DNA of 54,660 nt from an uncultured Chloroflexota bacterium (GTDB taxonomy: Bacteria > Chloroflexota > Dehalococcoidia > GIF9 > AB-539-J10), in contig CAISEW010000012.1 of assembly GCA_903884455.1 (NCBI GenBank), positions 1 through 54,660 of the forward strand. The letters run 5' to 3'. The position numbers and the translations under genes were made by a program. This document shows, piece after piece, positions 27,991-36,065 of this stretch (positions are counted from its first letter, which is position 1; every line of letters starts with the position of its first letter). Below the pieces are notes generated by a model. It saw only the letters and a program-made list of their open reading frames with translations, did no database searches and was not told the origin of the DNA.

Positions 27991-28308
27991 CTAATACCTG
28001 CTCTGTCCTCCTCTACTAGGTCCACCGCGTCTTCTGTTGCCGTAAGACCCACCACCTTTGCTCTCAGAAGGTGGGCGAGCCGCGTTAACAATAAGCGTCT
28101 GGTCCTTCAGTGCCTTCCCGTTGAGGCCGGCAATTGCAGCTTGACCTTCAGACACCACTGCCATTTCAACAAACCCGAATCCCCTGGGTCGCCCACTGAA
28201 TTTGTCTGTTATGATGTTTACAGACGTCACTGCTCCAAAAGTCGCAAATTCCTGACGTACCTCTTGTTCAGTTACCTCATCAGGTAAGTTACCCACATAA
28301 ATCTTCAT
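27991..28308 (-). CDS. RRM-type glycine-rich RNA-binding protein
   Basis: The 105-residue protein is a single RNA recognition motif: RNP2 is KIYVGNLP at residues 2-9 and RNP1 is RGFGFVEM near residue 42. A short Gly/Arg-rich tail (NRRRGGPSRGGQSRY) follows. Bacterial proteins of this kind act as RNA chaperones and are often cold-induced. The start at 28306-28308 has AAAGGAG upstream. A neighbouring zinc-ribbon gene, NYN-domain gene and typA make an RNA/translation-themed group. The 230-bp upstream region could hold a long leader, but I see no conserved structure in it. Confidence 0.9.
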   Translation of the reverse strand: MKIYVGNLPDEVTEQEVRQEFATFGAVTSVNIITDKFSGRPRGFGFVEMAVVSEGQAAIAGLNGKALKDQTLIVNAARPPSESKGGGSYGNRRRGGPSRGGQSRY

Positions 28309-28485
28309 ACTAGTGCTCCTTTCGCTTAATCTCGTAATCCTTGCCTAGAAAATGGCGGTGGGACTTTGCCTCGTGCAGAATTCCATTCATTTGCATCATC
28401 CTTTGAAAGCGACACACCAGGGAATCCTGGAATTCACCTTGACGTATCGAGACTCCCATTGAGATGACACGTCACCACATTCTAC

Positions 28486-28525
28486 AAACATACACGAGCC
28501 AGGCATCCCCGGCCCGTGTATGTTT
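28486..28525 (-). terminator. 3' hairpin of zinc-ribbon gene copy 1
   Basis: AAACATACACG at 28486-28496 pairs perfectly with 28515-28525, just past the stop codon. No U-tract follows on the minus strand, so it is either a weak terminator or an mRNA-stabilising stem. Copy 2 has the same hairpin with a compensatory base change. Confidence 0.6.
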
Positions 28526-28540
28526 ATGGTCAAACCGGCA

Positions 28541-28846
28541 TTATCTACTCTGTCTGACTTTATTGTAGCAATCGCTACAATAGACTGGCCTGCCATTGGT
28601 AGGCTCAAAAGGCACTTGGGTCTCTTTGCCGCACTCGGCGCATATGGCAGAAAACATTTGGCGTGGGAGCCCGTAGCTGCTACCACCACTTCCATTCCGC
28701 TCCGTCTTCCTTGTCTGGCGGCATGAGGGACAGCGCTTGGGCTCATTAGTATAGCCCTTGGATTGAAAGAACTCTTGTTCCCCAGCGGTGAAGCTGAATT
28801 CAGTCCCACAATCGGAACACTGGATCGTTTTGTCTTGAAAACTCAT
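28541..28846 (-). CDS. Small CxxC zinc-ribbon protein, copy 1
   Basis: The 101-residue protein has four CxxC pairs (CSDC, CPSC, CAEC, CSDC), enough for two zinc ribbons, with the motifs FFQSKGYTNEPKRCPSC and GRPVYCSDCY. This family is widespread in Chloroflexota and related lineages; its function is unknown, and the basic, zinc-binding character suggests nucleic-acid binding. The start is the ATG at 28844-28846 with GAAAGGAGG upstream; the in-frame ATG at 28891 lies inside the leader hairpin and is unlikely. Copy 2 at 32260 is nearly identical. Confidence 0.85.
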   Translation of the reverse strand: MSFQDKTIQCSDCGTEFSFTAGEQEFFQSKGYTNEPKRCPSCRQTRKTERNGSGGSSYGLPRQMFSAICAECGKETQVPFEPTNGRPVYCSDCYNKVRQSR

Positions 28847-28896
28847 TGGATGACCTCCTTTCTCAAAAATTTTAGTTAGAGCCTGGGTCATCCAAT
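28845..28896 (-). promoter_or_regulatory. Leader hairpin that would occlude the ribosome binding site, copy 1
   Basis: An 11-bp perfect stem joins 28886-28896 (mRNA 5' AUUGGAUGACC) to 28845-28855 (3' GGUCAUCCAAU). It covers part of the Shine-Dalgarno and the AU of the start codon, with a 30-nt loop. The same structure is kept in copy 2 (32564-32615). It suits translational control, such as thermosensing or autoregulation. Confidence 0.6.
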
Positions 28897-29235
28897 ACTT
28901 GATATGAATCTAAAGAATCCTAAGAAGCTTGTAATAACCTAAACTTAAACCACTAAAATACATCATACACCAAACAAAACATTTTGTAAATAGCCTGTTA
29001 AGATTGTCAAGTCCCGCCGTAGCTCTATTCGAGGTCTACATCTGCCCCAGGTGTTATGGATGGCAAAGGAACAATACGATGAAAAGTGATGTGGGCAGAA
29101 AGAGCTGAGATTCAAAGCATTCCTGAAATGGCTTAGCAATTGCCAGACCACTCCACTATGTGGACTGTTTCTCTATCTCAAACCTTCCGCGCCCGTATTT
29201 TCATTGTAAGGCCAGGTTTTAGCGCAAGTTCATGA
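28897..29235. other. Intergenic region upstream of zinc-ribbon copy 1
   Basis: This stretch holds the conserved leader, a TATGAT -10 (plus-strand 28962-28967), a TTGACA at 29005-29010 spaced 37 bp away, and repeat fragment B (29098-29163). No coding sequence is supported. Confidence 0.6.
29098..29163 (+). repeat. Interspersed repeat fragment B (module 2 only)
   Basis: It shares GATTCAAAGCATTCCTGAAA and TGGCTTAGCAATTGCC with copies A and C but lacks the common segment. It sits just beyond the duplicated zinc-ribbon block, as copy C does beside copy 2. Confidence 0.65.
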
Positions 29236-29979
29236 TTAATCTGTATCCGATTTAGGAGCTGTTAGCGCGACATACACCACCGGTGGTTTTCTTGATGTAT
29301 CCCGTTTGAGCGTAAATGTTTCTGGATATTTTTTAATGAGAGACTGTAATTGCTGATGACCGTAAGTACGGGGATCAAATGCTGGATCCAATTGCCGAAG
29401 AACGGAGCCCAATGCCGCCAGATGAATCCACTCCTCTTCTTTTGCAGCTAGATTGAACCCTTCGAGAAGAAGGTTTAAAGGGTCAGATACTTCAGATTTC
29501 TCTTCTCTTGCTTCTTTCCTGCTTATTTCCTCGGGTCCAATTAGATTTTCACAGTAGATGAACTGGTTGCACGCGTTGGTGAAAGCTTCTGGAGTCTTTC
29601 TATCCCCCACTCCAATAACGAAAAGGCCTGCCTCTCTTATTCTTGTTGCCAGTCGTGTGTAGTCGCTGTCGCTAGCGACAAGACAGAAGCCGCCTACATT
29701 GTTACTGTGGAGTAGATCCATCGCATCAATTATCATTGCACTATCTGTGGAATTCTTGCCAACCGTATACCTGAACTGCTGCATGGGCTGAATTGCATGT
29801 TTATGAAGCGAATTCTTCCAGCTATTCATGTTTGTAGTGGTCCAGTCTCCGTATATCCGCTTGACCGTTATCAGCCCGACTTTGCTGACCTCTGCCAGGA
29901 TTTGAGGAAGAAGAGACGCCTGGGCATTGTCACCATCAATCAGTACTGCAAATCTCAGTTGTTCAGATTGTTCGTCCAT
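29236..29979 (-). CDS. NYN-domain putative ribonuclease with C-terminal OST-HTH/LOTUS domain
   Basis: The 247-residue protein has an N-terminal NYN (LabA/DUF88, PIN-like) domain with acidic catalytic residues in AVLIDGDNAQASLLP, STDSAMIIDAMDLL and CLVASDSDYTRLATRIRE. A C-terminal OST-HTH domain follows (HLAALGSVLRQLDPAFDPRTYG...SLIKKYPETFTL). This combination is a known bacterial architecture expected to bind and cut RNA. It lies between typA and the RNA-binding zinc-ribbon and RRM genes. Start ATG at 29977-29979 with AAGGTG upstream. The RNA target is unknown. Confidence 0.88.
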   Translation of the reverse strand: MDEQSEQLRFAVLIDGDNAQASLLPQILAEVSKVGLITVKRIYGDWTTTNMNSWKNSLHKHAIQPMQQFRYTVGKNSTDSAMIIDAMDLLHSNNVGGFCLVASDSDYTRLATRIREAGLFVIGVGDRKTPEAFTNACNQFIYCENLIGPEEISRKEAREEKSEVSDPLNLLLEGFNLAAKEEEWIHLAALGSVLRQLDPAFDPRTYGHQQLQSLIKKYPETFTLKRDTSRKPPVVYVALTAPKSDTD

Positions 29980-30143
29980 TGTGCACCTTTTTGGTTATCT
30001 ATTGACGCCAAACCATACAGAGACAAAGTCTATGTCGTTTCTCAAGTTAATTAACCACATATCTATGGAATCTTACTCCGTATATACCTCAAATAGCAAG
30101 AGGTAATAAAATGATGATTTGGGTAGCGCGTGAACTAGGGTAT

Positions 30144-30176
30144 CAATTCGAGCCTTAAGGCGTCTCAACAATAAGC
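30144..30176 (+). repeat. Possible repeat fragment J
   Basis: The stretch around GCCTTAAGG and CTCAA..AATAAG resembles the left end of copy C (GTGCCTTAAGTCCGCCTCAA, AAG). It includes the palindrome GCCTTAAGGC (30152-30161). The match is short and weak. Confidence 0.3.
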
Positions 30177-30182
30177 CATGGC

Positions 30183-32015
30183 CTATTGCTTTACGCTTCG
30201 CCGGGCAGAGGAGATGTCCCTCAACCGTTGCGCCTGGGTGAGCAATTTCTTCCTCAGCCTGATATTCTCAGGTGTCACTTCAACCAGTTCATCCTTATTG
30301 ATAAAATCAATAGCTTGCTCCAAGCTCAGCTTCACGGGAGGAGTGAGCTTTACAGCAATGTCGGACGTAGACGACCGTATATTGGTCTTCTTCTTTTCTT
30401 TGCACACGTTGATGGCTATGTCCCGTGGCCGTGAATTCATCCCCACTATCATACCTTCATAGACCAGCGTGCCTGGTTCAATGAAGGTGAGTCCCCGCCC
30501 CTGGGCATTATTAAGGCCATAGGTGACAGCTGTGCCCTGCTCCGATGCTACCAGAACACCGCTGCGAGTCGAGACTATGGCTTTCCGCCAGGCTTCATAG
30601 CCAAGAAAAATGGTATTCATGATGCCTTCACCACGGGTGGCAGTAAGAAAAGCACTACGGAAACCAATGAGTCCTCTTGTAGGTATATGGAATTCCAAAC
30701 GTACGTTATCATGGCCATCGTTGCTCATATCAGTAAGCTGAGCTTGGCGCTTGCTCAGCATCTCGGTCAAAACTCCAACATGTTCCTCTTTGATATCAAG
30801 GGTAAGAGCCTCCACGGGTTCCACAAGGTTGCCGTCAACTACTTTGGTAATAGCTTCTGGCCTGGAGGCCTCAAATTCGTAGCCCTCGCGGCGCATGGTC
30901 TCAATCAGAATAGCCAGATGCAATTCTCCTCTACCTTTTACCAGGAAGGTGTCCGGGCTATCTGTATCTTGTACCCTGAGGCTGAGATTAGTTTCCAGTT
31001 CCTTGTAGAGTCGTGCCCTTAACTGGCGCGTGGTGCTGAAGCGCCCCTCGCGGCCAGCGAACGGTGAGGTGTTTACTCCGAAGGTCATTTCCACCGTTGG
31101 TTCGCCAACTTCTATGCGTGGTAGAGCTTCAGGCTGCTCCGGGCTGGCAATGGTATCTCCAATGCTGACTTTTTCGAGGCCGGTCACAGCTACTATATCA
31201 CCCGCCTCCGCCTCTGCTACCTCCAGGCGTTTGAGACCAAGATATGTAAGTACTTCACTAATCTCATAATGACTTAGACTCCCATCAGCACCTAGACAGA
31301 CTACGGGGTCGTGGGCAGCAACCTTGCCTCTCCAGATTCTACCAATAGCTATTTTGCCTTTGTGGCTGTCATAGTCCAGGTTAGAAACTAGCATTTGAAA
31401 TGGTCCACTTTCAATTTGCGGTGGTGGTACTGCTTCTAAAATGCATTCGAAGAGAGGAGTGATGTCTTTGCCTTCAATACCTAGCTCGCTTACGGCTGTA
31501 CCTTCCGTGGCACTGGCATATACTACCGGGAAGTCAAGCTGGTCAGCGCTGGTAGCTAATTTCAAGAATAGGTCCTCGGTGAGCTTAAGCACCTCTGCTA
31601 TCCGCGAATTCTGTCTGTCTATTTTATTGATAACCACAATGGGCTTTAGACCCTTTTCCAGAGCCTGGCGAAGCACAAACTTAGTCTGGGGCATGGGACC
31701 TTCTATAGAATCCACCAGAAGCAGGCAGCCATCAGCCATATTGATGACGCGCTCTACCTCACCGCTGAAATCAGCATGCCCGGGGGTATCGATGATATTA
31801 ATCTTGACTCCCCGGTAAATCACGGCGGTATTCTTAGCCATAATGGTAATGCCTTTTTCACGCTCTAAAGCGTTCTGGTCCATTATTAACTCGCCTACTT
31901 TTTGGCTATCCCTGAAGACCTTGCTTTGCTTAAGCATGGCATCTACCAGAGTAGTCTTACCATGGTCAACGTGGGCAATAATAGCTATATTTCTTATGTC
32001 GCTGCGATAATTCAT
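30183..32015 (-). CDS. typA: Ribosome-associated GTPase TypA/BipA
   Basis: The 610-residue translational GTPase has G1 HVDHGKTTLVD, the switch region EREKGITI, G3 DTPGHADFSGEV and G4 NKIDRQNS. EF-G-like domains follow, and the BipA C-terminal domain carries GRGELHLAILIETMRREG and FLGYEAW. Length fits the family. TypA binds the ribosome and aids 50S assembly and growth under cold and other stress. Start ATG at 32013-32015. It is probably transcribed alone; the flanking duplicated zinc-ribbon genes bracket typA and the NYN gene. Confidence 0.95.
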   Translation of the reverse strand: MNYRSDIRNIAIIAHVDHGKTTLVDAMLKQSKVFRDSQKVGELIMDQNALEREKGITIMAKNTAVIYRGVKINIIDTPGHADFSGEVERVINMADGCLLLVDSIEGPMPQTKFVLRQALEKGLKPIVVINKIDRQNSRIAEVLKLTEDLFLKLATSADQLDFPVVYASATEGTAVSELGIEGKDITPLFECILEAVPPPQIESGPFQMLVSNLDYDSHKGKIAIGRIWRGKVAAHDPVVCLGADGSLSHYEISEVLTYLGLKRLEVAEAEAGDIVAVTGLEKVSIGDTIASPEQPEALPRIEVGEPTVEMTFGVNTSPFAGREGRFSTTRQLRARLYKELETNLSLRVQDTDSPDTFLVKGRGELHLAILIETMRREGYEFEASRPEAITKVVDGNLVEPVEALTLDIKEEHVGVLTEMLSKRQAQLTDMSNDGHDNVRLEFHIPTRGLIGFRSAFLTATRGEGIMNTIFLGYEAWRKAIVSTRSGVLVASEQGTAVTYGLNNAQGRGLTFIEPGTLVYEGMIVGMNSRPRDIAINVCKEKKKTNIRSSTSDIAVKLTPPVKLSLEQAIDFINKDELVEVTPENIRLRKKLLTQAQRLRDISSARRSVKQ

Positions 32016-32206
32016 ATACGTTAGCGAAATCTTGCCTCTATCCAGTCTTATTTATGGTCCATACCTATCACTGCGACTCTGTTGTCTTCAGTCTCCTACG
32101 ACCGGGCCAGCGTTTTTTGTGTCATCAGTCAGGCCTGTATTAGTGTAGCATTTCTGTTTGGAAGCGGCGAAGGTAAACGTAATTGCGAAGACACCACATT
32201 CTATAA

Positions 32207-32242
32207 ACAGACACGTGCCGGGTATCCCCGGCCCGTGTCTGT
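32207..32242 (-). terminator. 3' hairpin of zinc-ribbon gene copy 2
   Basis: ACAGACACG at 32207-32215 pairs with 32234-32242, and an inner GCCGGG/CCCGGC pair extends it around a TATC loop. Relative to copy 1, one base pair changed T-A to G-C by mutations on both arms. No U-tract follows. Confidence 0.65.
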
Positions 32243-32259
32243 CCATGGTCAAACCGGCA

Positions 32260-32565
32260 TTATCTACTCAGTCTGACTTTACTGTAACAATCGCTACAAT
32301 AGACTGGCCTGCCATTGGTGGGCTCAAAGGGCACTTGGGTCTCTTTGCCGCACTCGGCGCATGTGGCAGCAAACATTTGGCGTGGGAGCCCGTAGCTGTT
32401 ACCACGACTTCCGTTCCGCTCTGTCTTCCTTGTCTGTCGGCATGAAGGACAGCGCTTGGGCTCATTGGTATAGCCCTTGGATTGAAAGAACTCTTGCTCC
32501 TCAGCAGTGAAGCTGAAGTCAGTCCCACAATCGGCACACTTGAGCGTTTTGTTTTCAAAACTCAT
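32260..32565 (-). CDS. Small CxxC zinc-ribbon protein, copy 2
   Basis: The 101-residue paralogue of the 28541 gene keeps all four CxxC pairs (CADC, CPSC, CAEC, CSDC). Differences are few and mostly conservative. The start is the ATG at 32563-32565, after AAAGGAGG; the in-frame ATG at 32610 lies in the leader stem. It has a clean promoter (TTGACA, 16 bp, TATGAT) about 120 bases upstream, giving a leader of about 110 nt. Function is unknown, probably nucleic-acid binding. Confidence 0.85.
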   Translation of the reverse strand: MSFENKTLKCADCGTDFSFTAEEQEFFQSKGYTNEPKRCPSCRQTRKTERNGSRGNSYGLPRQMFAATCAECGKETQVPFEPTNGRPVYCSDCYSKVRLSR

Positions 32566-32615
32566 TGGATGACCTCCTTTTTCAAAAATTTTAGTTAGAG
32601 CCTGGGTCATCCAAT
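32564..32615 (-). promoter_or_regulatory. Leader hairpin that would occlude the ribosome binding site, copy 2
   Basis: The same 11-bp stem as copy 1 joins 32605-32615 and 32564-32574, again covering part of the Shine-Dalgarno and the start-codon AU, with a 30-nt loop. Confidence 0.6.
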
Positions 32616-32680
32616 ACTTGATATGAATCTAATAGAATCCTAAGAAGCTTGTAATAACCTAAACCTGAACTATTAAATAC

Positions 32681-32708
32681 ATCATACACCCATTATTAAG
32701 ATTGTCAA
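32681..32708 (-). promoter_or_regulatory. Promoter of zinc-ribbon copy 2
   Basis: On the minus strand TTGACA (plus 32703-32708) is followed after 16 bp by TATGAT (plus 32681-32686), close to consensus. In copy 1 the same hexamers are 37 bp apart. Confidence 0.65.
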
Positions 32709-32734
32709 GTCCCGCCGTGGCTCTATTCGTGCCT

Positions 32735-32901
32735 TAAGTCCGCCTCAAGCGCTAAGTAATAAATACAATTCCGCCTTTGGTAATCTGGCTCAGAAGACGC
32801 CGAAGGGCAAAGAGGTAAGATTCAAAGCATTCCTGCAATGGCTTAGTAATTGCCTGACCACCCCACGGGGTTCGAGGAACTTAAACGAACAATCTGGCTG
32901 A
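32735..32901 (+). repeat. Interspersed repeat, copy C (common segment plus module 2)
   Basis: Copy C has CAAGCGCTAAGTAATAAATA, GGTAATCTGGCTCAGAAGAC and AAAGCATTCCTG, ending AACAATCTGGCTGA, the same right end as copy A. The rest of the gap up to the gene at 33064 (32902-33063) shows nothing I recognise. Confidence 0.8.
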
Positions 32902-33063
32902 CTGAACATGATTTCAGCCATTCACACCAAACGCTTGGTTTTTCTACCCCCATGAAGTACATTGAAAAGAGACCTGTCCAAATATGTTTCGTGGTGTTCG
33001 CCATGAGGTAAGCTGCCACACCTTATAGAAACTGCAAGTTGGTTTTGATATCATGTCAGAGCA

Positions 33064-34857
33064 ATGATTGAGGCTAGGCGGCCGCAGAATACTGATGAAC
33101 TCGAACAACATTTTGACGAAGCTCTGTCAAGGTTAAGAGTGTATGAATTACCCTTGTCTATAGCTTTACATGTTTCCTTGGTTGCCTTTGAAGAATTGCA
33201 TTGTACAGCAGTTGGCCGTATACCCGAGCGTTTTTCAGCTTCAGCTGCCATGTTGCACTACAAGGGTGCGCTCGAAATCCTTATACCTAATTTGTTCAAG
33301 AGATGCAGACCGCAAGAACCTCTAGAGGAACAGCTAATTGTTACCAGCAACATAGTGGGCACAGTCACCGATGCTCTTCATTTCTGTGAGCGATATCACT
33401 TCGCGGTCCATTCTTACACACTATACCATCAAAAACAGTTCACAGGGTCGCTGAGTGGACGAGTGGTTGATTTTCAATATTCCAAGGACGTCAATCTCGG
33501 GCGTTCCTCATTGAGTCTGCTTCTCAGCAACTATCATGAACAAAGGATGGTAAATCAATCATGGTTATCTGGCATGTTGCCACCGTCGATTGCCCCCAAC
33601 AAGAGTAAGGAAGCTCTGGTGAAACGAATTAAGTCCACAGATGTCAGGGCGATACTTGACTCGACACCTGACGAAGTATACATTCCAATCCGGGAAATAG
33701 TTGAAGCAGCGATACCGCGACCAACCATAGACACCAATGCCAACTGCGGTAGTTACTCCATCGGTGATTGTTACAGTTTCTGGATTGAGTTCATGGTTCG
33801 GATGTTGGCGTACAAACAAGCCTGTGAAGAGAAGAGTAGGATAGATGACTCGTTCAATCTTTTGGAGCATAGAATACTGCGCCTTACTTTATCTGAATTG
33901 TCTGCAATACTGGCTAACAGAAGGACTGTGGAACATGAGGTAGCTTTTTCGATATTATCAGACCTCGTTTTCAACAGTACAGCAAGTCGTCCAGATATAC
34001 TTGTTCAACCGCTGGTACCCATGCCGAATACCGGAATAATATTGATAGCCCCGTCGCTTATATTCACTAGTAATTGGGAGGTGTGTGTCTTGCGGAATTG
34101 GATCAAGTTATACCCAGATATATATCGTAAAGTCATTGCAAGCAAGAAGGGAGAATTAGCGAAATCATTGGGTAGTGCTTTGGCCTCCAAGCACTTTGTT
34201 ACTTCCGTCAATAGAAAACTAACCGATGGGAAAGGACAAACGATGACTGATGTGGACGTAGCCGCTTTTGACCCTTTTGACGGACTACTTGCTATATTCC
34301 AAGTCAAGTGGTTAATCGAACCGGATTCAACAAGAGAGACTATTCGGACAGATGCGGAAATCTCCTATGCTATTGAGCAATCAATAAGATGCAAACGTGA
34401 GTTTGAGCACGATAGGAGCAGGTTTCTCAAGCAGGTATTTCCAGATTATGATATAGGGGTTCCAGCAGTTAAGGAACTCAAGTGTTATGTCGTCGCCCGC
34501 GGTGATATGGGAAGCAAAGATGACAAAGAGAATGATATATATGTAATCGACTATTTGCTAAGTATTGATACTATAACCAATTCCACTAATGTCCCTCTGC
34601 GCCAGATACTATCGTGCGTCATGGATAAGCAGGTAGAAATCTCAAATTCAATTGAAGAGGGCGCCCATCTACTCAAGATTAAACTTGCAGGATATCTCCT
34701 ACGCCTACCTGGTTACGGAGCAGTTGCAAGGCCGATCGTCAAGAGAAGTCCAAAAACTGGACAGCCACGTAGAAATGATCGATGTATATGCGGCAGTGGC
34801 AAGAAATACAAGAAATGTTGTCTCGAGCTTGCTAGCTACGACGAAGACATCGTATGA
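33064..34857 (+). CDS. SEC-C motif protein with nuclease-like core, function unknown
   Basis: The 597-residue protein ends in a SEC-C zinc motif (RNDRCICGSGKKYKKCC). The N-terminal two thirds resemble nothing I can name. Around residues 396-415 the pattern DVDVAAFD...LLAIFQVKW has the spacing of a PD-(D/E)XK nuclease core with Q413-x-K415 as the (E/Q)xK pair. That part is inference. No signal peptide or membrane segment is evident. It converges with an Mrr-like gene and lies between repeats C and D, so it may belong to a repeat-bounded defence or accessory cassette. The ATG at 33064 lacks a strong ribosome binding site. Confidence 0.6.
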   Translation: MIEARRPQNTDELEQHFDEALSRLRVYELPLSIALHVSLVAFEELHCTAVGRIPERFSASAAMLHYKGALEILIPNLFKRCRPQEPLEEQLIVTSNIVGTVTDALHFCERYHFAVHSYTLYHQKQFTGSLSGRVVDFQYSKDVNLGRSSLSLLLSNYHEQRMVNQSWLSGMLPPSIAPNKSKEALVKRIKSTDVRAILDSTPDEVYIPIREIVEAAIPRPTIDTNANCGSYSIGDCYSFWIEFMVRMLAYKQACEEKSRIDDSFNLLEHRILRLTLSELSAILANRRTVEHEVAFSILSDLVFNSTASRPDILVQPLVPMPNTGIILIAPSLIFTSNWEVCVLRNWIKLYPDIYRKVIASKKGELAKSLGSALASKHFVTSVNRKLTDGKGQTMTDVDVAAFDPFDGLLAIFQVKWLIEPDSTRETIRTDAEISYAIEQSIRCKREFEHDRSRFLKQVFPDYDIGVPAVKELKCYVVARGDMGSKDDKENDIYVIDYLLSIDTITNSTNVPLRQILSCVMDKQVEISNSIEEGAHLLKIKLAGYLLRLPGYGAVARPIVKRSPKTGQPRRNDRCICGSGKKYKKCCLELASYDEDIV

Positions 34858-34962
34858 ACAACCTGGCTTTTGGTTGTATTCACTGGCAGAGCAAATTGTA
34901 CAAAAGGAAGGATTTTTGAGCTAGAATCTACCAGCGCCTATTATTAGCAAAAATAGCCGACC

Positions 34963-35931
34963 CTATGTCTGAATGTGCTTAAGTTCGGTACCCCATTGGT
35001 CCAGTCCACCGAGGTAAAAAGGAATATCCCTCAATGACTCTATCCTTTCCCTTTCCTCCTCTGTCGTCTCTCGAACAACCAGTTGAGCCATCGCAAACGT
35101 GAATTCCGAAAACTTTTCATATGCCTTCTCTGTGAATTTATGTTCGCCTTTCCTCAGGCTATTCATCCAAGTAATTATCCAGTGCATAAATACCAAGGGG
35201 ATTGAGAGGTCGTCAATGTCTTCCCAGCCTGTTATGAGCCCCCTCTTGTCAAATCGTGATTCTAACAACCTGTCGCACTCACCTCTACAAGCCCAATATA
35301 CATCGACTGTTTCTACTTTGTGACCTTCGACCACCCTATTTGCAAAACCAAATATTCCATTTCTCTCATCCATTAAATCCTTGCCGCAGACATTACACCG
35401 AATTCTAAGAGGTAAATCACCTACTGCTCTCGGAGCAATATGCTCGCGGGTGTACCTTGCATAACTCTCGGGGAAAAACCTTTCAAACACCCTTTTGAGC
35501 GCAGTATTCTCAAGTAGAGCCCGCTCTATGCGTTCGCAATCATACACTTCTACGCCGAAATCTTCTTTTACGCGTTCTAAGGTTCCCGAGAGGCCGGAGC
35601 TGGGTACAGTGGAATAAAATGCTATGAAGCCATTGGCCCTGAACTTCCTCAATCTGCCTATTATGTCCACTTCCTTACTGTCGTACACGGCTTTCTTTGA
35701 GTGCGCATAGTGCTTGCAACTGACAAGCCATCTATGCTCACCCGTGCCTAGCGTACCGATTCGCCTTTCAGTAAGTATTAGGTCTCTTCCTGAATCAGGT
35801 CCTCGGTCGGGTCCTTCTTCAGCCTTCACTCCCATAGCATCGAAAAACTCTCTAGTAAATAATGCCCACTCATCCTGACCTGCCTGACCGCCCTTTGATG
35901 ATGGTATTTCTCTAAAATCTATTATAGCCAT
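34963..35931 (-). CDS. Mrr-like restriction endonuclease-fold protein with zinc-finger region
   Basis: The 322-residue protein has a PD-(D/E)XK-type core near its N-terminus: GPDSGRDLIL supplies the acidic residue and WLVSCKHYA the x-K pair, where the usual E/Q is replaced by C. A central CNVCGKDLMDE..C..ECDRLL region may bind zinc. I take the ATG at 35929-35931 with GGGAGG upstream; a GTG at 35946 is in frame. Members of this fold cut modified DNA or act in defence. The C-for-E/Q change may alter activity. It is convergent with the SEC-C gene. Confidence 0.65.
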   Translation of the reverse strand: MAIIDFREIPSSKGGQAGQDEWALFTREFFDAMGVKAEEGPDRGPDSGRDLILTERRIGTLGTGEHRWLVSCKHYAHSKKAVYDSKEVDIIGRLRKFRANGFIAFYSTVPSSGLSGTLERVKEDFGVEVYDCERIERALLENTALKRVFERFFPESYARYTREHIAPRAVGDLPLRIRCNVCGKDLMDERNGIFGFANRVVEGHKVETVDVYWACRGECDRLLESRFDKRGLITGWEDIDDLSIPLVFMHWIITWMNSLRKGEHKFTEKAYEKFSEFTFAMAQLVVRETTEEERERIESLRDIPFYLGGLDQWGTELKHIQT

Positions 35932-36065
35932 ACTATTACCTCCCACGCCTAAATATTACGACATATCAAATCTATAGTACCTACTTGTTCTATTCAATGC
36001 AACATCTAAATCAATCAAAATTGTGTGTTCTTTGCTTCGGAGTTATCGAGTAGCAATGCCAGAAG

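Larger units (their letters stand above)
28473..29031. repeat. Segmental duplication, copy 1 (zinc-ribbon gene with flanks)
   Basis: This block aligns with 32192-32730. Both contain the 3' hairpin, the zinc-ribbon gene, the 5' hairpin, a conserved leader and the promoter, ending at CCGCCG(T)..CTCTATTCG. Identity is high in non-coding parts too, so the duplication is recent or under selection. Copy 1 has about 21 extra bases in the promoter. Confidence 0.85.
32192..32730. repeat. Segmental duplication, copy 2 (zinc-ribbon gene with flanks)
   Basis: This is the second copy of the block at 28473-29031, in the same orientation, on the other side of typA and the NYN gene. It retains the compact promoter (16-bp spacing) that copy 1 has lost. 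Confidence 0.85.

Noticed and set aside
28396-28809. Minus-strand open frame of 137 codons
   Set aside because: It overlaps the zinc-ribbon gene in another frame and continues into non-coding sequence; the matching frame in copy 2 has a different length, so it is not conserved.
28963-29151. Minus-strand frame of 62 codons over repeat B and the promoter
   Set aside because: It coincides with repeat sequence and promoter elements of the zinc-ribbon gene; module 2 frames are broken by stops in the other copies.
32192-32730. Insertion sequence carrying the zinc-ribbon gene
   Set aside because: The duplicated block has no transposase, terminal inverted repeats or target-site duplication that I can find; a segmental duplication explains it better.
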